64,000 nt of DNA from Ceratodon purpureus (Eukaryota; Streptophyta; Bryopsida; Pseudoditrichales; Ditrichaceae): positions 106,117,281-106,181,280 of the forward strand of contig CM026426.1 of assembly GCA_014871385.1 (NCBI GenBank), in the 5' to 3' direction. Below, one piece after another: positions 1-11,778 of the stretch (position 1 is its first letter; each line of letters starts with the position of its first letter). The position numbers and the translations under genes were made by a program. A model generated the notes under the pieces. It saw only the letters and a program-made list of their open reading frames with translations, did no database searches and was not told the origin of the DNA.

Positions 1-368
1 TCCGCGCGAGTGATGTTCTTTGCGTCGGCAAACTCGTCCCATTCATTTGCAGGATACATTACGTATGAGCTCTTACAGCTTGGAAGCTCCCAACCACAAT
101 AGTTGCTCATCAGCTCGTTCTTCATCAGCCTGACCAGTCGTTCCCTAATCCCTACTTTGCTCCTGCTCTGGCATCGATCTTCACAAACGTGAAGGACTCA
201 GACCTAAAGGACTGCAAGATACCTTTATTGTTTATTGAAGACGGCACGGCCGTTGACCGATGGGTGGAGATTGAGAAACAGTACATCAAGGGGAAGCTGC
301 CAGATGCGCAAGGGAATGTGCAGAGGAACTATGACCTCAAGTGTAAGCCTTTTGTCCAGATGACTTAA
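1..368 (+). pseudogene. unrecognised decayed coding fragment
   Basis: One plus-strand frame reads through this stretch and ends at TAA 366-368, with one internal TGA at 69-71. Its last ~95 codons look protein-like (mixed charge, aromatic residues, few rare codons), including the stretch around FIEDGTAVDRWVEIEKQY. No ATG is visible, so the 5' part lies outside the window or is lost. I do not recognise the family. It stops just before a short tandem repeat and the P1 palindromes, which suggests it was truncated by repeats. Confidence 0.35.
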
Positions 369-370
369 AA

Positions 371-441
371 GCGCTATACGGCATGCACTCGGAGGATATC
401 CGCTACCTTGCGCTATACGGCATGCGCTCGGAGGATATCCG
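371..441. repeat. 39-bp tandem duplication
   Basis: Two adjacent copies of a ~39-bp unit containing GCGCTATACGGCATGC followed by CTCGGAGGATATCCGC, differing at about one position in the shared part. They directly follow the stop codon of the upstream fragment. Confidence 0.7.
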
Positions 442-493
442 CATACCACACGTCGGAGGAGGTGTTAGTAGCGCTCTCCAATGAGGAAGTTGC

Positions 494-587
494 CATCGGG
501 GGATCCCACGATGATATAAAGTATGAGGAATGTTCTAAGAGGCTATAAACATTTCTACAACTCGGATCATCAAGGGATCCCTCGATT
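494..587. repeat. two P1 palindromes
   Basis: Copies at 494-513 and 568-587 of a ~20-bp imperfect palindrome with consensus CATCGAGGGATCCCTCGATG around a BamHI-like core. The second copy forms the 3' end of the minus-strand ORF at 570-1532 and supplies its stop codon. Confidence 0.7.
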
Positions 588-1532
588 AGGGAGGGAATAC
601 AGACTTACCAGGAATTCTTTAGGGTGCTGCCGTCCCTCTAAAGCTGGCATCAGACGGTTCATCTCTTTCCACTTGATTCGGGCATTGAGCACATGCATCA
701 TGAATGTGTGCTCCTTCTGTGGGCCAACCATATCCTGGTTTAGGACACGTAAGAGAAGCATGAGCTTGATGTGCTCAGGCTTGGGCGCCCACACTGGAAT
801 GATTGAGAACTTCGACGCCTTGTCTTTGTCAGCCCCATCAATTTCGCCACTCTCAACGAGATCTCGGTAACACTGAACCGTATGCTGACCCCCAATGATG
901 TAGAAGTTCGTGAAGCTCTTTATCTGATTCTTTTCCGAAGGTTTATTGAAAAACTCTACGAGACCTTTTTCTCCATACGGTCCCCTCTTCAGTGGAAATA
1001 CAGTGATATCTCTATCTGTTCCACTGTACCTCGAAGCGATGCTCGCCTGGTTCGTCAAGGCTTTTAACCTCTCTGCAATAAGTCCTCAGTAGACGTAGGT
1101 ACCTGGAGGGGCCCTGTGCAGCTTTGAGAAATGCACAGTTATTGGCGCTTCCTTCTCATCCTTCAGCCTCTCGTGGCCCCACTTGTACAGGGGTTCAAAA
1201 GCCTCGCTATACAAGTTCTTCATCTCTGTCTGCTTGGTCTTGTCTAGCTTCTCAATATCCAAAGCTAACATTGTCACACACTGCTGAAGAGTAAGCTTGT
1301 CATTAGCCTTTCCCTTCTTGCCCTTCCCTGTGTCAGGCACCGCAATTTCCCCGTCATTGACCAAGGATGATTTCCGTTTTGTGCCCTGCTTCTTGGTAGG
1401 ACTAGACGCACTCGGAGCCTGCGATTGACCAAGAGCAGCAGCTGCAGCCTCAGTGCGCGCCTCCTCGATTTGGTTCCACTGATTTTCAAGATGTTCAGGA
1501 GTCCATTTTGTCCTCTCCTCCGGCATGTACAT
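570..1532 (-). pseudogene. ParB-like 'GGQH' protein of a mobile element (broken)
   Basis: A single minus-strand frame of ~321 codons runs from ATG 1532 to 570, interrupted by one TGA at 1086-1088. The N-terminal half is Ala/Lys-rich and low complexity with a basic KRKSS-like stretch. The C-terminal half contains IIGGQHTVQCYRDL, which resembles the GGQH/DGQHR signature of ParB-like nuclease folds, followed by a helical Leu/Lys-rich part. The last residues (SLPNRGIP) and the stop are encoded by a P1 palindrome, so the gene has probably lost its natural end. A related broken gene with DGNHRLQAW lies at 53849. The family assignment rests on one short motif. Confidence 0.4.
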
Positions 1533-1569
1533 GTACCCCTTGGCAGTGAGGGATGCACACTGAATCAGG

Positions 1570-1977
1570 CTAAGCTTGGAGATGTCCAGGATCTGTCCAT
1601 ACGTTATAGTCCAGGATCTTCTTCTTCACCACCATGATAGCTGTCTCCGCGTCAAGGCCTTTCAGTTCGAGAACGTTTAATCCAATCGGGGAATGGATAC
1701 ACGATTCATTGGTGAGATGGGGGACAATGACGGTCGTGCTTCCTGCCATATCCTTCCACGACATGGCCCATGTGGTGACGTTCTTATCGCAGCGGTAGAT
1801 TGCGCAGGGATTTGATTCTCCATCGAAATTGAAGCCATGGATCCAACTATCAATAAAAGGGTACAACTTCAGGGGTTTGTGGTCACTTCGTGGTTCCAAT
1901 ACTTGTTGTTCCCTGCAGAACAAACATACACCACTGTTGGTCAAATTCTTGCTCCAAATCAATAAACAGTTATACAA
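1570..1977 (-). pseudogene. N-terminal fragment probably of the same broken gene
   Basis: A 135-codon minus-strand ORF directly upstream of the ParB-like ORF but in another frame. Its sequence is protein-like (WIHGFNFDGESNPCAIYRCD, then a Leu/Val-rich part around NVLELKGLDAETAIMVVKKK). It is likely the upstream part of the same gene, separated by a frameshift or an intron. I do not recognise a domain. Confidence 0.35.
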
Positions 1978-1983
1978 ATCGGA

Positions 1984-2755
1984 TCATTGGGGGATCTCTC
2001 GATGACTTTGATTCATACACACGCATGAGGGGCTGTGCACAGCACTTACTGGACAACAACTACCTACAAGGACCATAAAAAACAGCAGAGGAAGGGAAGG
2101 GGCACTAAGGTCATCAAGAGATCCCCCAATGTTCTGCCTTACCCACACGATGGGAAGGGAATACCGACGCATGGAGGGATCCCCCAATGGACCAAAGATA
2201 TGATACCAAAGCATCAAAGGATCCCTGATGCAATTAGCACTGTCCATACAGTGTATTGTCCAGGGTGAGGTTTCCTGGTTATTGGATTATGTTATATGAA
2301 TAGGGTTTCAAGTGATTGGGTCATCGAGACATCCCCCGATGTTCTGCCGTAACAACAGGATGGAAAAGGCATACCGACGCATCGAGGGATTCCCCGATGG
2401 ACCAAGGACATGTGCACAATGCATCAATTCCTCCCTCATGATCAAATTAACACAGTCCATACAGTGCATTGTTCAGGGTGAGGTTCCCTGGTTACGGGAT
2501 AAATAGTTAAAGAGTAGGGTTTCAAGTGAATAAGTCATCGAGAGATCCCCCGATGGCTTGCCGTACCCACAGGATGGGAAGGGGATACTGACGCATCGAG
2601 AGATCCCCCGATGGACCAAGGATATGTGAACAATGCATCAATGGATCACTGAAGCAATTTACACTGTCCGTACAATGTATTGTTTAGGGTGAGGTTCTCT
2701 GGTTACGGGTTTATGTTTGAAGCTTCGGGTTTCAAGTGAATAAGATTAGGAATTA
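1984..2755. repeat. ~210-bp tandem repeat (3 units) carrying paired P1 palindromes
   Basis: Units start at about 2111, 2321 and 2535. Each unit holds two P1 palindromes about 60 bp apart (for example 2321-2341 and 2380-2399; 2535-2556 and 2594-2613), then a third degenerate one, then a shared segment containing CAGTGCATTGTTCAGGGTGA and GGGTTTCAAGTGAATAAG. A lone P1 sits at 1984-2005. Short ORFs here are by-products of the repeat. Confidence 0.75.
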
Positions 2756-2760
2756 GGTTT

Positions 2761-3990
2761 ATATGGATGTGGATACTCCTAATCTGTTACACTACAAGGT
2801 TACGTCGCACTACGGAAACCAATTACACTACCAAGAGAATGTTCAATCAGGGCAGTTTGCCTTCACGACATCCGAGTAAGTCAAATTTATGGCTTGCTTT
2901 TGGTTGTTGAATGCTCCTCACAACACCTCCCTAAATGTTGCTCTTGATTATAAGATTGACAGGGACTACTGCATTTCCAAATGTGGTAAAGGAAATATGT
3001 CACTAAGTATAGAATTTGAGATTAAGAAAAAAACTTACGGGTCCTCCTGGATTCTTGCGGTCGTGGGCGCTCTAGATGAATTTCCTGCCATAGCTGCCTG
3101 CAAACTCTGCACGGCGATGGCACGATGCACGGGAAATTGCATACAAAAAATGAGAGTGAGAAATAAAAGAACACTTTAGAGGAGCAAACATTGTGACGAA
3201 TTTAAGTTCAGCTCTCTCTACTCGTTCTGACAATGCAAGTAACCATACCAACGCATAAGACTAGAGCAATGTTGCGGGAATCGGCAACTGCAAACACAAA
3301 AGAGGAGATAGCATCGGGAGACAGACCCGATTGATCCAAGAATGTATGCAAGAAGTACGTGTGAATGCACTCGCAGGTGGAAAACCCCTCGTCCGCTTCT
3401 TCGTCTTCCTCCTCAAAGCATGTTCCGACGATCCGATTTCCTTGTCCACCCCCTGATCCAAAAGCTCTGCCTCGATCTCAGCTCAGTGCATCTCCCAAAC
3501 ACCTCTCAAATGCCGAAAAAAACACCTCTGAAACACCACTCAGACGCCGCAGGAAACACCTTCCAAACACCTCTCAAACGCCGCAGGAAACACCTTCCAA
3601 ACACCACAACTTGCACCTCCCAAACCTGGGCTATTGCGAATGAACAAGGCCTAAGAGAATAGGTTGCAAATCGACACAGAAGCTTGCAAATTCCCACGAC
3701 GACCTAAGCCCCTCGATACAGAAGTTACCGCAAGCAAACTGACACGGGAGAGGGGGAGCTACAGCAAGGTGGCGCAAAAGCTCAGTACAGCGAAGTTTAG
3801 GTGCAATCGAGCAACCCTCACGATGATGATGGAGAGCCGTCTTTGCACTGTACAGTGTAATCTTAGTACCAAAATAAAAAAGGAGGGCGTTAGCACGTTC
3901 TTGGAGGGGGGACGTACACATTAAGGGGCACCAATTACTCCTTCATGAGTGCATGCAGTGAATTGAAGTGACCCCTTGATATTAACTGGA
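2761..3990. other. no recognisable gene; short tandem repeat at 3495-3610
   Basis: Open frames of up to ~105 codons occur on both strands, but none shows a domain or consistent coding character. Between about 3495 and 3610 a ~33-39-bp unit (core AAACACCTCTCAAACGCCGC and variants) repeats, producing the Pro/Thr/Lys-rich ORFs seen there. Confidence 0.5.
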
Positions 3991-5090
3991 TATTAATGAA
4001 TGATGGGAAATGAACAAAGAAAATAGAAAATTAAATTGGATATTAAAAATAACGGAAAAAAATATATGAGATAGAAAGAAGTGAATCAAAAGAGTTTAGT
4101 GGGATAACTTTTAAAAGTAAATGAGAATTAAAAATTAATTAAACTAAAAATTAAAAAATTAAAATCAAATATAAAAGAGAACCGAATGAAATATAAAAGA
4201 GAAGGGAATTACATTGAATAAGAATTAAAACAAAAATCATAATAGGAAATAATAATATCACGGGCATAAAAGAAAACGCACATTTGAAAATAAAAGATAA
4301 GGGAATGATAGATAAAAGAGAAGCGAATGAAAGATTAAAGAGAAGGGAATGCAATATGGTGGAAAAGAGAATGGCATGTTAAAAGAGACAAGAATGAATT
4401 ATAAAAGAAAAATGGAATTAAAAATAAGAGAGAAGTTAATTAATATTTGGGAAAAAAGGGGATAAAAAATAATAGAGAAGGAAGAGAATAGTGAAAGAAG
4501 GTAATAAAAAATATTAAAAAAGGAGATAAACCTCTAAAGTTCCGAGGGTATTTTTCATCAAAACTGCCTCAAAACAGCCCCTCTTCAAAGCAAGATGGAT
4601 TTTGCAAACTTGGGGTCTTTTTTAGTACATCCAACCGTAAGATCTTGTAGCTAACTTCTATGTCTACGTGTCCACCAAATCTCACACACTTATTTCTCAC
4701 CCATTGCAAGATCGTAACGTTCAAAGTAGAAAAACAAGTTTTTTTTCCCTGCGAAGAAAGGGGACAACAGAATTTTGGAGGCCCAAAAAACCATTTTTCA
4801 AAGTAGATATGGAATAAATCTCTCCATATTATTGTTCCTAATTGAGTTAGGTACATATACAAAAAATATCATATTCCAAAAAGTTGTGAAAAGGTTCCAA
4901 AAAAATCATTTTCCACTAGGGGGTATGCTGAAATTCACATACAAAGGCCATTTTTTGACAATAAAAATAGCATATGAAAAATTCTTGGATTGAAAATCCG
5001 AATAGTGGAAACATGCTCTACTGCCTCCTCTATATATAAAAATTTTTATTTTTGAAAAATACCAAAATCTAAATTTTTGGTGGAATTTCA
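3991..5090. other. AT-rich low-complexity DNA
   Basis: Very A-rich on the plus strand to about 4540, with recurring imperfect AAAAGAGAAGGGAATGAAAT-like words. After that it is ordinary AT-rich sequence without a credible coding frame. Confidence 0.6.
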
Positions 5091-5099
5091 AAGTTTCAT

Positions 5100-5400
5100 C
5101 TTTGGGCAGATTTGGGCAGTTTTGGGCAGTTTTGGGCAGAATTTACTGCATTCACAGTGGCTTAGAAAATTTCAGTAGCTGCCCAACGAGCAGCTTTTGA
5201 CAGTTAAACCTTCATAACTTTTGATCCCAATGTCGGAATTGAAAAATAAAAATATGCACACGGAGCTCTCAGAACGGCACACCTCCATTTAAAATTTCAG
5301 AAAATCACGATTCAAATTGCAACCGTAGGTACATGCCCAAGTTTCAAAAAAGCCCATTCTAGGACTATTGTCCTTTAGGGGTTAAGAACAAAAGAACTGA
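5100..5400. repeat. TTTGGGCAG microrepeat and dispersed repeat R1 (copy 1)
   Basis: TTTTGGGCAG is repeated about four times at 5105-5140. From 5276 to 5390 the sequence matches a second copy at 19977-20095: both begin CGGCACACCTCCATTTAAAA, share GGTACATGCCCAA, and end near TTTAGGGGTTAA. This is a dispersed repeat of ~115 bp. Confidence 0.6.
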
Positions 5401-6800
5401 CATGGAGATCAGAGCGAAATAAAAATAATATCGTAATGATATATCGCTCTGAGCGATATTATTTTTGTATCCATATTATCGTTATATGGATATAAAAATA
5501 ATATCGTAATGTACTACCATCATTCATATAGTATATGAATGGTGTTTTAGATTTGATACTGCCATATAAATACATCTGTGGCTGAAACAATTAATATGGA
5601 GTACGCCTTTCGAGATTTCATGAATTAGATAGATCCTCAAGAGATTTATGTCACTTAGAAGATGCAATAATAGATACTCCTAGATAAATAAATCTTGAGC
5701 TGAAAGAACTAATATGGAGTGTGCCTTATACGATGTCCTACCGTCATCCACATGATACCGCGTATGGATTATAACTCTACCATTCTCAAAAAACCACCAT
5801 TATTTTTTTTTTATATAATTTTCATTTGAATACCTAATAAAGTGGCAACCACTATTGATATATTGTAAGTTATAAATAACTTTTCGTTTTCATACTTGAT
5901 AAGTTCAGACTCATAGTAGATTCAACAAGATTCATTATGAAATCATTATTTTTACAAAGAAAATGGTGCAAGTCATTCTTCTTTGAAATTAGTTTCACAA
6001 GAACTGTTAAATCATTCATTTTACCCTTATATTTTCTTCTTAAAATTTCATGAAATGCCAATCTACACCTGATTTACCAAAAAAAATCCCGGTATAAATT
6101 AAAATCATTGATAACAAAGGTTGGATGATATAAAAATACCTTAATTATTATTTAGCATTTTTATATAACGTTACTTCGACGTTTTTTAAAGAAATTACTT
6201 AGATGTGTGACTTAAATACATAAACCATTCACATCATAATTCAGATTGAATTCAATTTTTACTTTGTGATGCACCATATTTTAAATGGAACTACATTAAA
6301 TCCCTAGAAAATTACAAAAGGGCACGATTAAAAATTCACGTTTTGAAGAGTCACGGCTGAGTTTGAAAAGTTGCAGCGAACTTTCATAATGTATGACTCA
6401 TTTTCATGAAAGGTCACATGAATGAATATAAAAAAGTAACAATGCGATGTACTACCATCATCCAAATGATATATGAAAGGTGTTTTAGATTTGATACTGC
6501 CGTATAAATACATCTGTTACCAAACGACTATGTAGCACGTTAAATTCGAGACACCATAAACTTGACCCTCACGAGATTTATGTGGCTTCAAAAAAAATTA
6601 AAAAATACATTTGAATGGTGTGTAAATGCCAAATGGGGGCATTTGGTGTTGCTTTTCATTTACTTCAAGACACCCTAAATTAAATTGACCCTCACAAGAT
6701 TTATGTGACTTGGAAAAAAAAAAAAAAAAAAAAAACATTTGAATGGTGTGTAAATTAGATAGACCCTCCAAAGATTTATGTGACTTCAAAAATTAAAAAA
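5401..6800. repeat. AT-rich repeats
   Basis: There are nested inverted repeats of AAAAATAATATCG at 5415-5510. A unit containing GGTGTTTTAGATTTGATACT occurs at ~5540 and ~6480. A ~110-130-bp tandem unit containing GACCCTC, GATTTATGTG and CATTTGAATGGTGTGTAAAT lies at 6550-6800, including an A(21) run at ~6714. No gene is seen. Confidence 0.55.
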
Positions 6801-6804
6801 TAGA

Positions 6805-6885
6805 CTAACCCTAAACCCTAAAGCCTAACCCTTAAACCCTGAACCCTTAAACCTTGAACCCTTAAACCCTAAACCCTAAACCTTC
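6805..6885. repeat. degenerate interstitial telomeric repeat (CCCTAAA)n
   Basis: About ten imperfect copies of the plant-type heptamer CCCTAAA/AACCCTA (variants CCCTTAA, CCTTGAA). This is the complement of TTTAGGG and fits a green-plant genome. It is embedded in AT-rich tandem repeats and far from any contig end in this window. Confidence 0.8.
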
Positions 6886-6889
6886 AAGT

Positions 6890-7960
6890 TGAAAATCAGA
6901 GAAGTACCTATTACCCCAGCACTCCCTTGATAAGTGTGGGAACATAAAACGTATACGCATTGAGAGCATATTAGGTACAACTGAATGGTATTTTGTACAA
7001 ATTTAGTGTTCCTATGGACATTGCTGTGTGTAAATATTGTATATGTTGCTTAAAGGACGTGGTACGTGAGTCTAATAAATCATGCCCTGGAGTGGCTATT
7101 TATGTAACAGATCTTGACATATAAATACATCTTGGTCCTTCGTAGAGAGCAACTTTCGTATAATAGTGGACCAGGTGATGACATAGACACTCCTACAGAA
7201 GTAGGGGGGACAGATTGAATGGCGCTGCATCATGATATGGAAACCACCCTCACGAAAGTACTGCTGGATGGTTTATGCATCATGACATGTATGTTCCCTT
7301 CGAATTCAAACCTGAAGGGCTTGATCTTGTTTCCCCCTTCTGAATTGGCAGGGATTCTCCCTTTGAATTGTCTGCTGGACCGCCATCTCCTGATTCATTC
7401 ACATGAATTCAGAGCAGTCTCCTCAGAGTTGTTTCATTAGCGCATTTCAGAGTACGAGTTTCCTACAACATTGCATGTCGTAGATGGGTGGTAGAACCTG
7501 AGATTGAAGGGTTGCGGGGGACCGATGATGGGATTGAGGTGCCGGAGCAGGCTTCGAGGAGGCGGAGGAAGCACCGGCTGGGGTGTCTAGAGCGGCCGAT
7601 TACATTCGCAGGGAGCGCAGGTATCTCGGTCTTTCCTTGGAAGATCTTTTGTCAATCGGGTTTATTTTATTGCTCTTGAATGGTGTGTTCTATCTCCTGT
7701 ACACGTTACATGTGTTGATCATGTGATCCATCGCGGGATCCCCTATTGTAAGTAGAATTGTTCATGTAGTTCTCTGTGGGTTATGTAGCGTTTGCAAAGT
7801 AATCGGGGAATTTGTAGTTAAGATTATGCCTTGTATGTTGGTGGAATGAACCTCACTTATGTGATGACGTGTTCTTGTGGAGATTTTGCTGTACGGACAA
7901 TAATTTTACTGTACGGACAAGGGTGGCGAGGTGGAGGCTGCTGCTTACAGGACCCAACTA
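6890..7960. other. no identified gene; two uncertain plus-strand ORFs
   Basis: Plus-strand ORFs at 7219-7440 (73 aa) and 7488-7679 (63 aa; VEPEIEGLRGTDDGIEVPEQ followed by an Arg-rich stretch) look mildly protein-like. They could be 5' debris of the downstream transposase gene. No domain is recognised. A P1 palindrome lies at 7727-7748. Confidence 0.35.
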
Positions 7961-7963
7961 CCC

Positions 7964-8310
7964 TCATCGAGAGATCCTTCGATGCTGCTTTGGAGATCCT
8001 TATCGAGAGACCCTCATCGAGAGATCCCTCGATCCTATAGAATTTAGACCCTCATTGAGAGATCCCCGGTACTGCTTTGGAGATCCTCATCGAGAGACCG
8101 ACATCGAGAGATCGCTCGATCCTATAGAATTTAGACCCTCATCGAGAGATCCCTCGATACAGCTTTGGAGATCCTTATCGAGAGATCCCTCAATCCTATA
8201 GAATCTAGACCCTCATCGAGAGATCCCTCGATAATGCTTTGGAGATCCTCATCGAGAGATCCCTCGATCCTATAGAATTTAGACCCTCATTGAGAGATCC
8301 CCCGATACTG
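7964..8310. repeat. P1 palindrome tandem array
   Basis: About eight P1 copies (core ATCGAGAGATCCCTCGAT) are separated by short alternating spacers: one contains CCTATAGAATTTAGACCCTC, the other TGCTTTGGAGATCC. The array ends ~20 bp before the first ATG of the transposase gene and may have replaced its promoter. Confidence 0.75.
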
Positions 8311-8327
8311 CTTAGGCTCTCTTCAGA

Positions 8328-11300
8328 ATGGACTCTGGCAGTGACAGTGACGGTCCCCAGATGCCGTCTGTGGGACCTTCCGGTTACGACTTCTCTCAGG
8401 AATCAACTGCTCGTAGTGATGAGCTTCGACTCGGGCAGTTTGTGAAGCTTGTCGTCCCCCGTTTTGGAGATGTTGGAATCGTATCTGCTGTCGACGTTAA
8501 TCCTTCTGGGCAGTGGCTTGGGGTTTGCATTCCACCTGGCTCGTCGGAATTTATTCTTGTGCGACCATCAAGCATCGCTTCGGACGCAGAGGACCTCTTC
8601 CTCAAACCTCGCCAAAGAGGCTGTAGCGTTTTGAGGGATGCTTTGAATCGAACAGTCCTCTGGAGAGCTGGTGATGCGATTGCATTGTTGCAGGATCCTC
8701 CCATGAACGATGTTGAATACGTTCGTCAACAATCTTGGATTGGTCTGGAAGTTTAGAGGCTAGACCTTGCGGGTGCTGTTCTAGCCTCCGGTAGAGTGTT
8801 CTGCTCAGAACCGGAGGAGTTTTTTTGAGACGGAAGATTGGGCGAGGGATACATTGGAGTGACAATCCTCGACGTATTTGTCGGGGACACTGATGCCATA
8901 ATGAGTAATGAGCGTTGGTTGAGATCTAAATGCAAATTCCCGAACGGCCCTTTTCTTCGGTCAACAGTCGAGCACTTCTCCCGAATCTCAATGGAGGTAG
9001 ATCCGCAAGAGCACCTTGGAGGCAGACGGAAGGCACCTTACCGGTTCACAGTGCGGAAACCTAAAACGCATGAATAACGTTTGCTGTACAATATGAAGAC
9101 AGCGGATGCTGAAGTGAGGAAGGTTGGCTCGGAACGATGCTGCTCAAAGCATTGCTGTCAGACATTTCCCGAGGAGCTCACACTAATAGTGGGTCAGAAA
9201 TTCTATTCAAAATCCTTTCAGGATTGCGGCGGGTGGACAGATGCATTCAGTCGACGGTGACCGTAGGAGGAAGTACTTGACGCTGCATGGTTTGAAAGTT
9301 TGCGCGAGTGCGTGGTATCTTATTCACGGAGTTCCCAAGTCAACTTTTCATAGCTATGTCCAAAGATACAACAAAGGGGTTCTCCCAACAGCGCATGGAA
9401 ACAAGGGCTACAAGCGACCGAGGATCGGAACAGTTCAAGTCATGGGTACTATTGCTGCTATTGTAGACGAGAATGCAGATCAAATGCCCCATCAAATGCG
9501 AGGAATCGCAAATGGACGAGTGGACACTCTGAAATATCTTCCAGTAGGCAACAACTGGAAGCCAGTGATGGCTGACGCCAATGAGGTCCAAGTCTCTGCT
9601 TCGCGTGTCTTCTAATGTCATTGCATCGAGAGATCTCCCGATAGAGGTTACTTTCGTATTGACAGTCACTCCTCTGTCTTACAGTATCGTTGCACTCTAG
9701 CTACGTCATGCACTATATAACTCTTTTCCCCTCTTCGGTGATTTGTCATAATTTGTCGTCTAATACTTGGACCTTGTTCGCTTGCGTGCGTCTCTTTCTT
9801 TGCCTCAGAAGCCATTTGGACGTTCCGGTGCTTTGCAGACAAATGTTTCATTAGGTCTGCCTACAGTGAGCCAGTCTACAATTAGTAGAATTAGAAGTTC
9901 ACTCTTCAACAATATCGCAATCAAACCGGTTGGAAGTTCTTTTGCGAAATGCTCGACATGTGACCAACTTCAAGAATTCATTCTGAAGTCAGCTAACGGA
10001 AGTTCAGAATATGTTGACTTTGTGAAGCAACGGGACGAGCATCTTGCTCACCAAGCCTCTTGTTGTCGTCTGTATGGTGCATGGCGCGAAGAATCAAAGC
10101 GCAATCCCAGTGGGATTCTGTGCATTATTCATGACAAGATGGATACTGCAAAAACCGCCCTTCCCCGGATGCGGGTTACAACAAAGGCTACTCAAGGTTT
10201 GGGCCAACTTCCTATGAACGTCACTGGTATGGTTTCACATGGGCACGGGGATGGCGCCTATACACATTACTGTCCTCAGTGTTGGCCAGGATATTCTAAC
10301 GCCACAATATCGTCATTGGCGAGGCTGTTCCGTCGACTGGAAGGCCCCTCATTTCGGGAGTCTGGGAAACTATTTGAGTACCCCCGTAAAACTCAATGTT
10401 CGAGACATTGTTGAGGGGGAAGTCTAGGTGCCTCGACATTTTACCGCGTATCAAGGGATCCCCCGATGTCCGAGGGTTGAAACCTTTACCAAGGAAGTTA
10501 TACCTTCAGCTGGATAACTCCGCCAAAGATAACAAGAACCAATATCTCATGGCATTTCTCTCCCTGCTGACTGCACGGGGTGTTTTCAAGGAAATTCAGG
10601 CTGGATTTCTACTAGTGGGTCATACGCACCAAGATATTGACGCTTATTTTAGCAATTTGTCGGAGGCATTAAAAAGAAAGAATACGTTTGTTCTAGCGGA
10701 TCTAATGAAGGCCTTCATGCAGTCCCAGGAGTTGTCATTCATGCTGGAGTTCATTCAAGAGGTTGCAGACTTCAAGTCTTTCATCAAAGGCTATCAAAGT
10801 AGTGGAACAGCACGCCTTATTGGACTTGGAGAGATGCACCTTTTCAAGTTCTATGTGGACAATGATGGTTGGCCGGTTATGAGGTACAAGAAATCAGCCG
10901 TCGACGCACAATGGCTACCCCTCAACAGACCCCCTATTCGATTGTGGAATGAAAACATGGATGGCGGCCCAAAACTTCCTCACGGCTCACCAAAGCCGGT
11001 TCCGTTCAAACCTATGTGGGGAAGTGAGGTTCCTAAATCTATTGGGAATCAGGTGAAGGCGAGAGAGACCGCAGCCAAAGCTACTGAAAACAAGAAATTC
11101 ATGAAGTGCGGACTCCAGAAGTACATTGAGTAGTGGAAAAATGGAATGGCAAAATGCGAGGGATTTGCAGCAGCTTTTGGGCCTTATGTTGACAACTGGA
11201 CTTGATTGTTGTCTGAGGTTGATAAGCCTCTGGTAGTGACACATCCTGAATTGTTAGAGGATTTCTAGCCAAGGCATGACTGGAGGGCCGTATCCAACGG

Positions 11301-11778
11301 AGTACCGCGCCCAAGATTTTTACCCATTTTACTTGAGGATGTGACTCCTGAGGATGAGGAACCAGAGGCGTATTGTGGCCTAGCAAACGAAGCTCCAGAG
11401 AGTCCTTTCAATCCCCGGCGTGATCTTCGGCCTGGCAGCTGGGTTCTTTTGAGACCTGAAGATCCACTCATTTGTCCTGTATGGCAGGGAAGAGCAGCGA
11501 GTGCTGTATGCAGAGAGGAAGGCCATGTAAACCATGGATAATTTCTAATTCAGTTTTGGGAAGCTCGTAGCGCGGAAAGAGACCTTGCATTTAAATTCCG
11601 TAACTGTTGGTCTGCTAAGTGGGTAGTAGAGACGCGCGCTCCGGAGTGGGTCTCTGTTGGTGCAGCTTTGTTTCAAAATTGGTCAAAAATCAAGGACCCG
11701 TCCACTAGAACCATTCCTAAGAAAGCTATGGAGGCTGCTTTAGCAAACTTAGAGAGAGCTAACTTAGTTGATCCATGA
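8328..11778 (+). pseudogene. DUF7869-type putative transposase (decayed)
   Basis: The pieces line up in order on the plus strand: N-terminal part 8328-9257 (ATG at 8328, in-frame stops at 8754, 8826 and 9075), then 9241-9615, 9767-10414 and 10396-11778. Recognisable blocks are a Cys/His cluster (CCSKHCC), a GVPKSTFHSY helix-turn-helix-like block, SFAKCSTCDQL, and the conserved core LQLDNSAKDNKNQ ... VGHTHQDIDAYFS near 10500-10655. That core is the signature of DUF7869 proteins found in eukaryotic mobile elements. The 3' part (10396-11778) stays in one frame through TAG 11131, TGA 11203, TAG 11266 and TAA 11539 to a final TGA at 11776. GT-AG intron signals are plausible around 9606-9680, with a P1 inside. 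It is clearly non-functional here. Confidence 0.7.

Noticed and set aside
371..2620. CRISPR-like array of spaced palindromic repeats
   Set aside because: Spacers are themselves homologous between units, the repeats are degenerate, there are no cas genes, and the context is a plant nuclear genome.
4151..4354. Hydrophobic Leu/Ile/Phe-rich minus-strand ORF
   Set aside because: Antisense translation of A-rich low-complexity DNA; no start context or homology.
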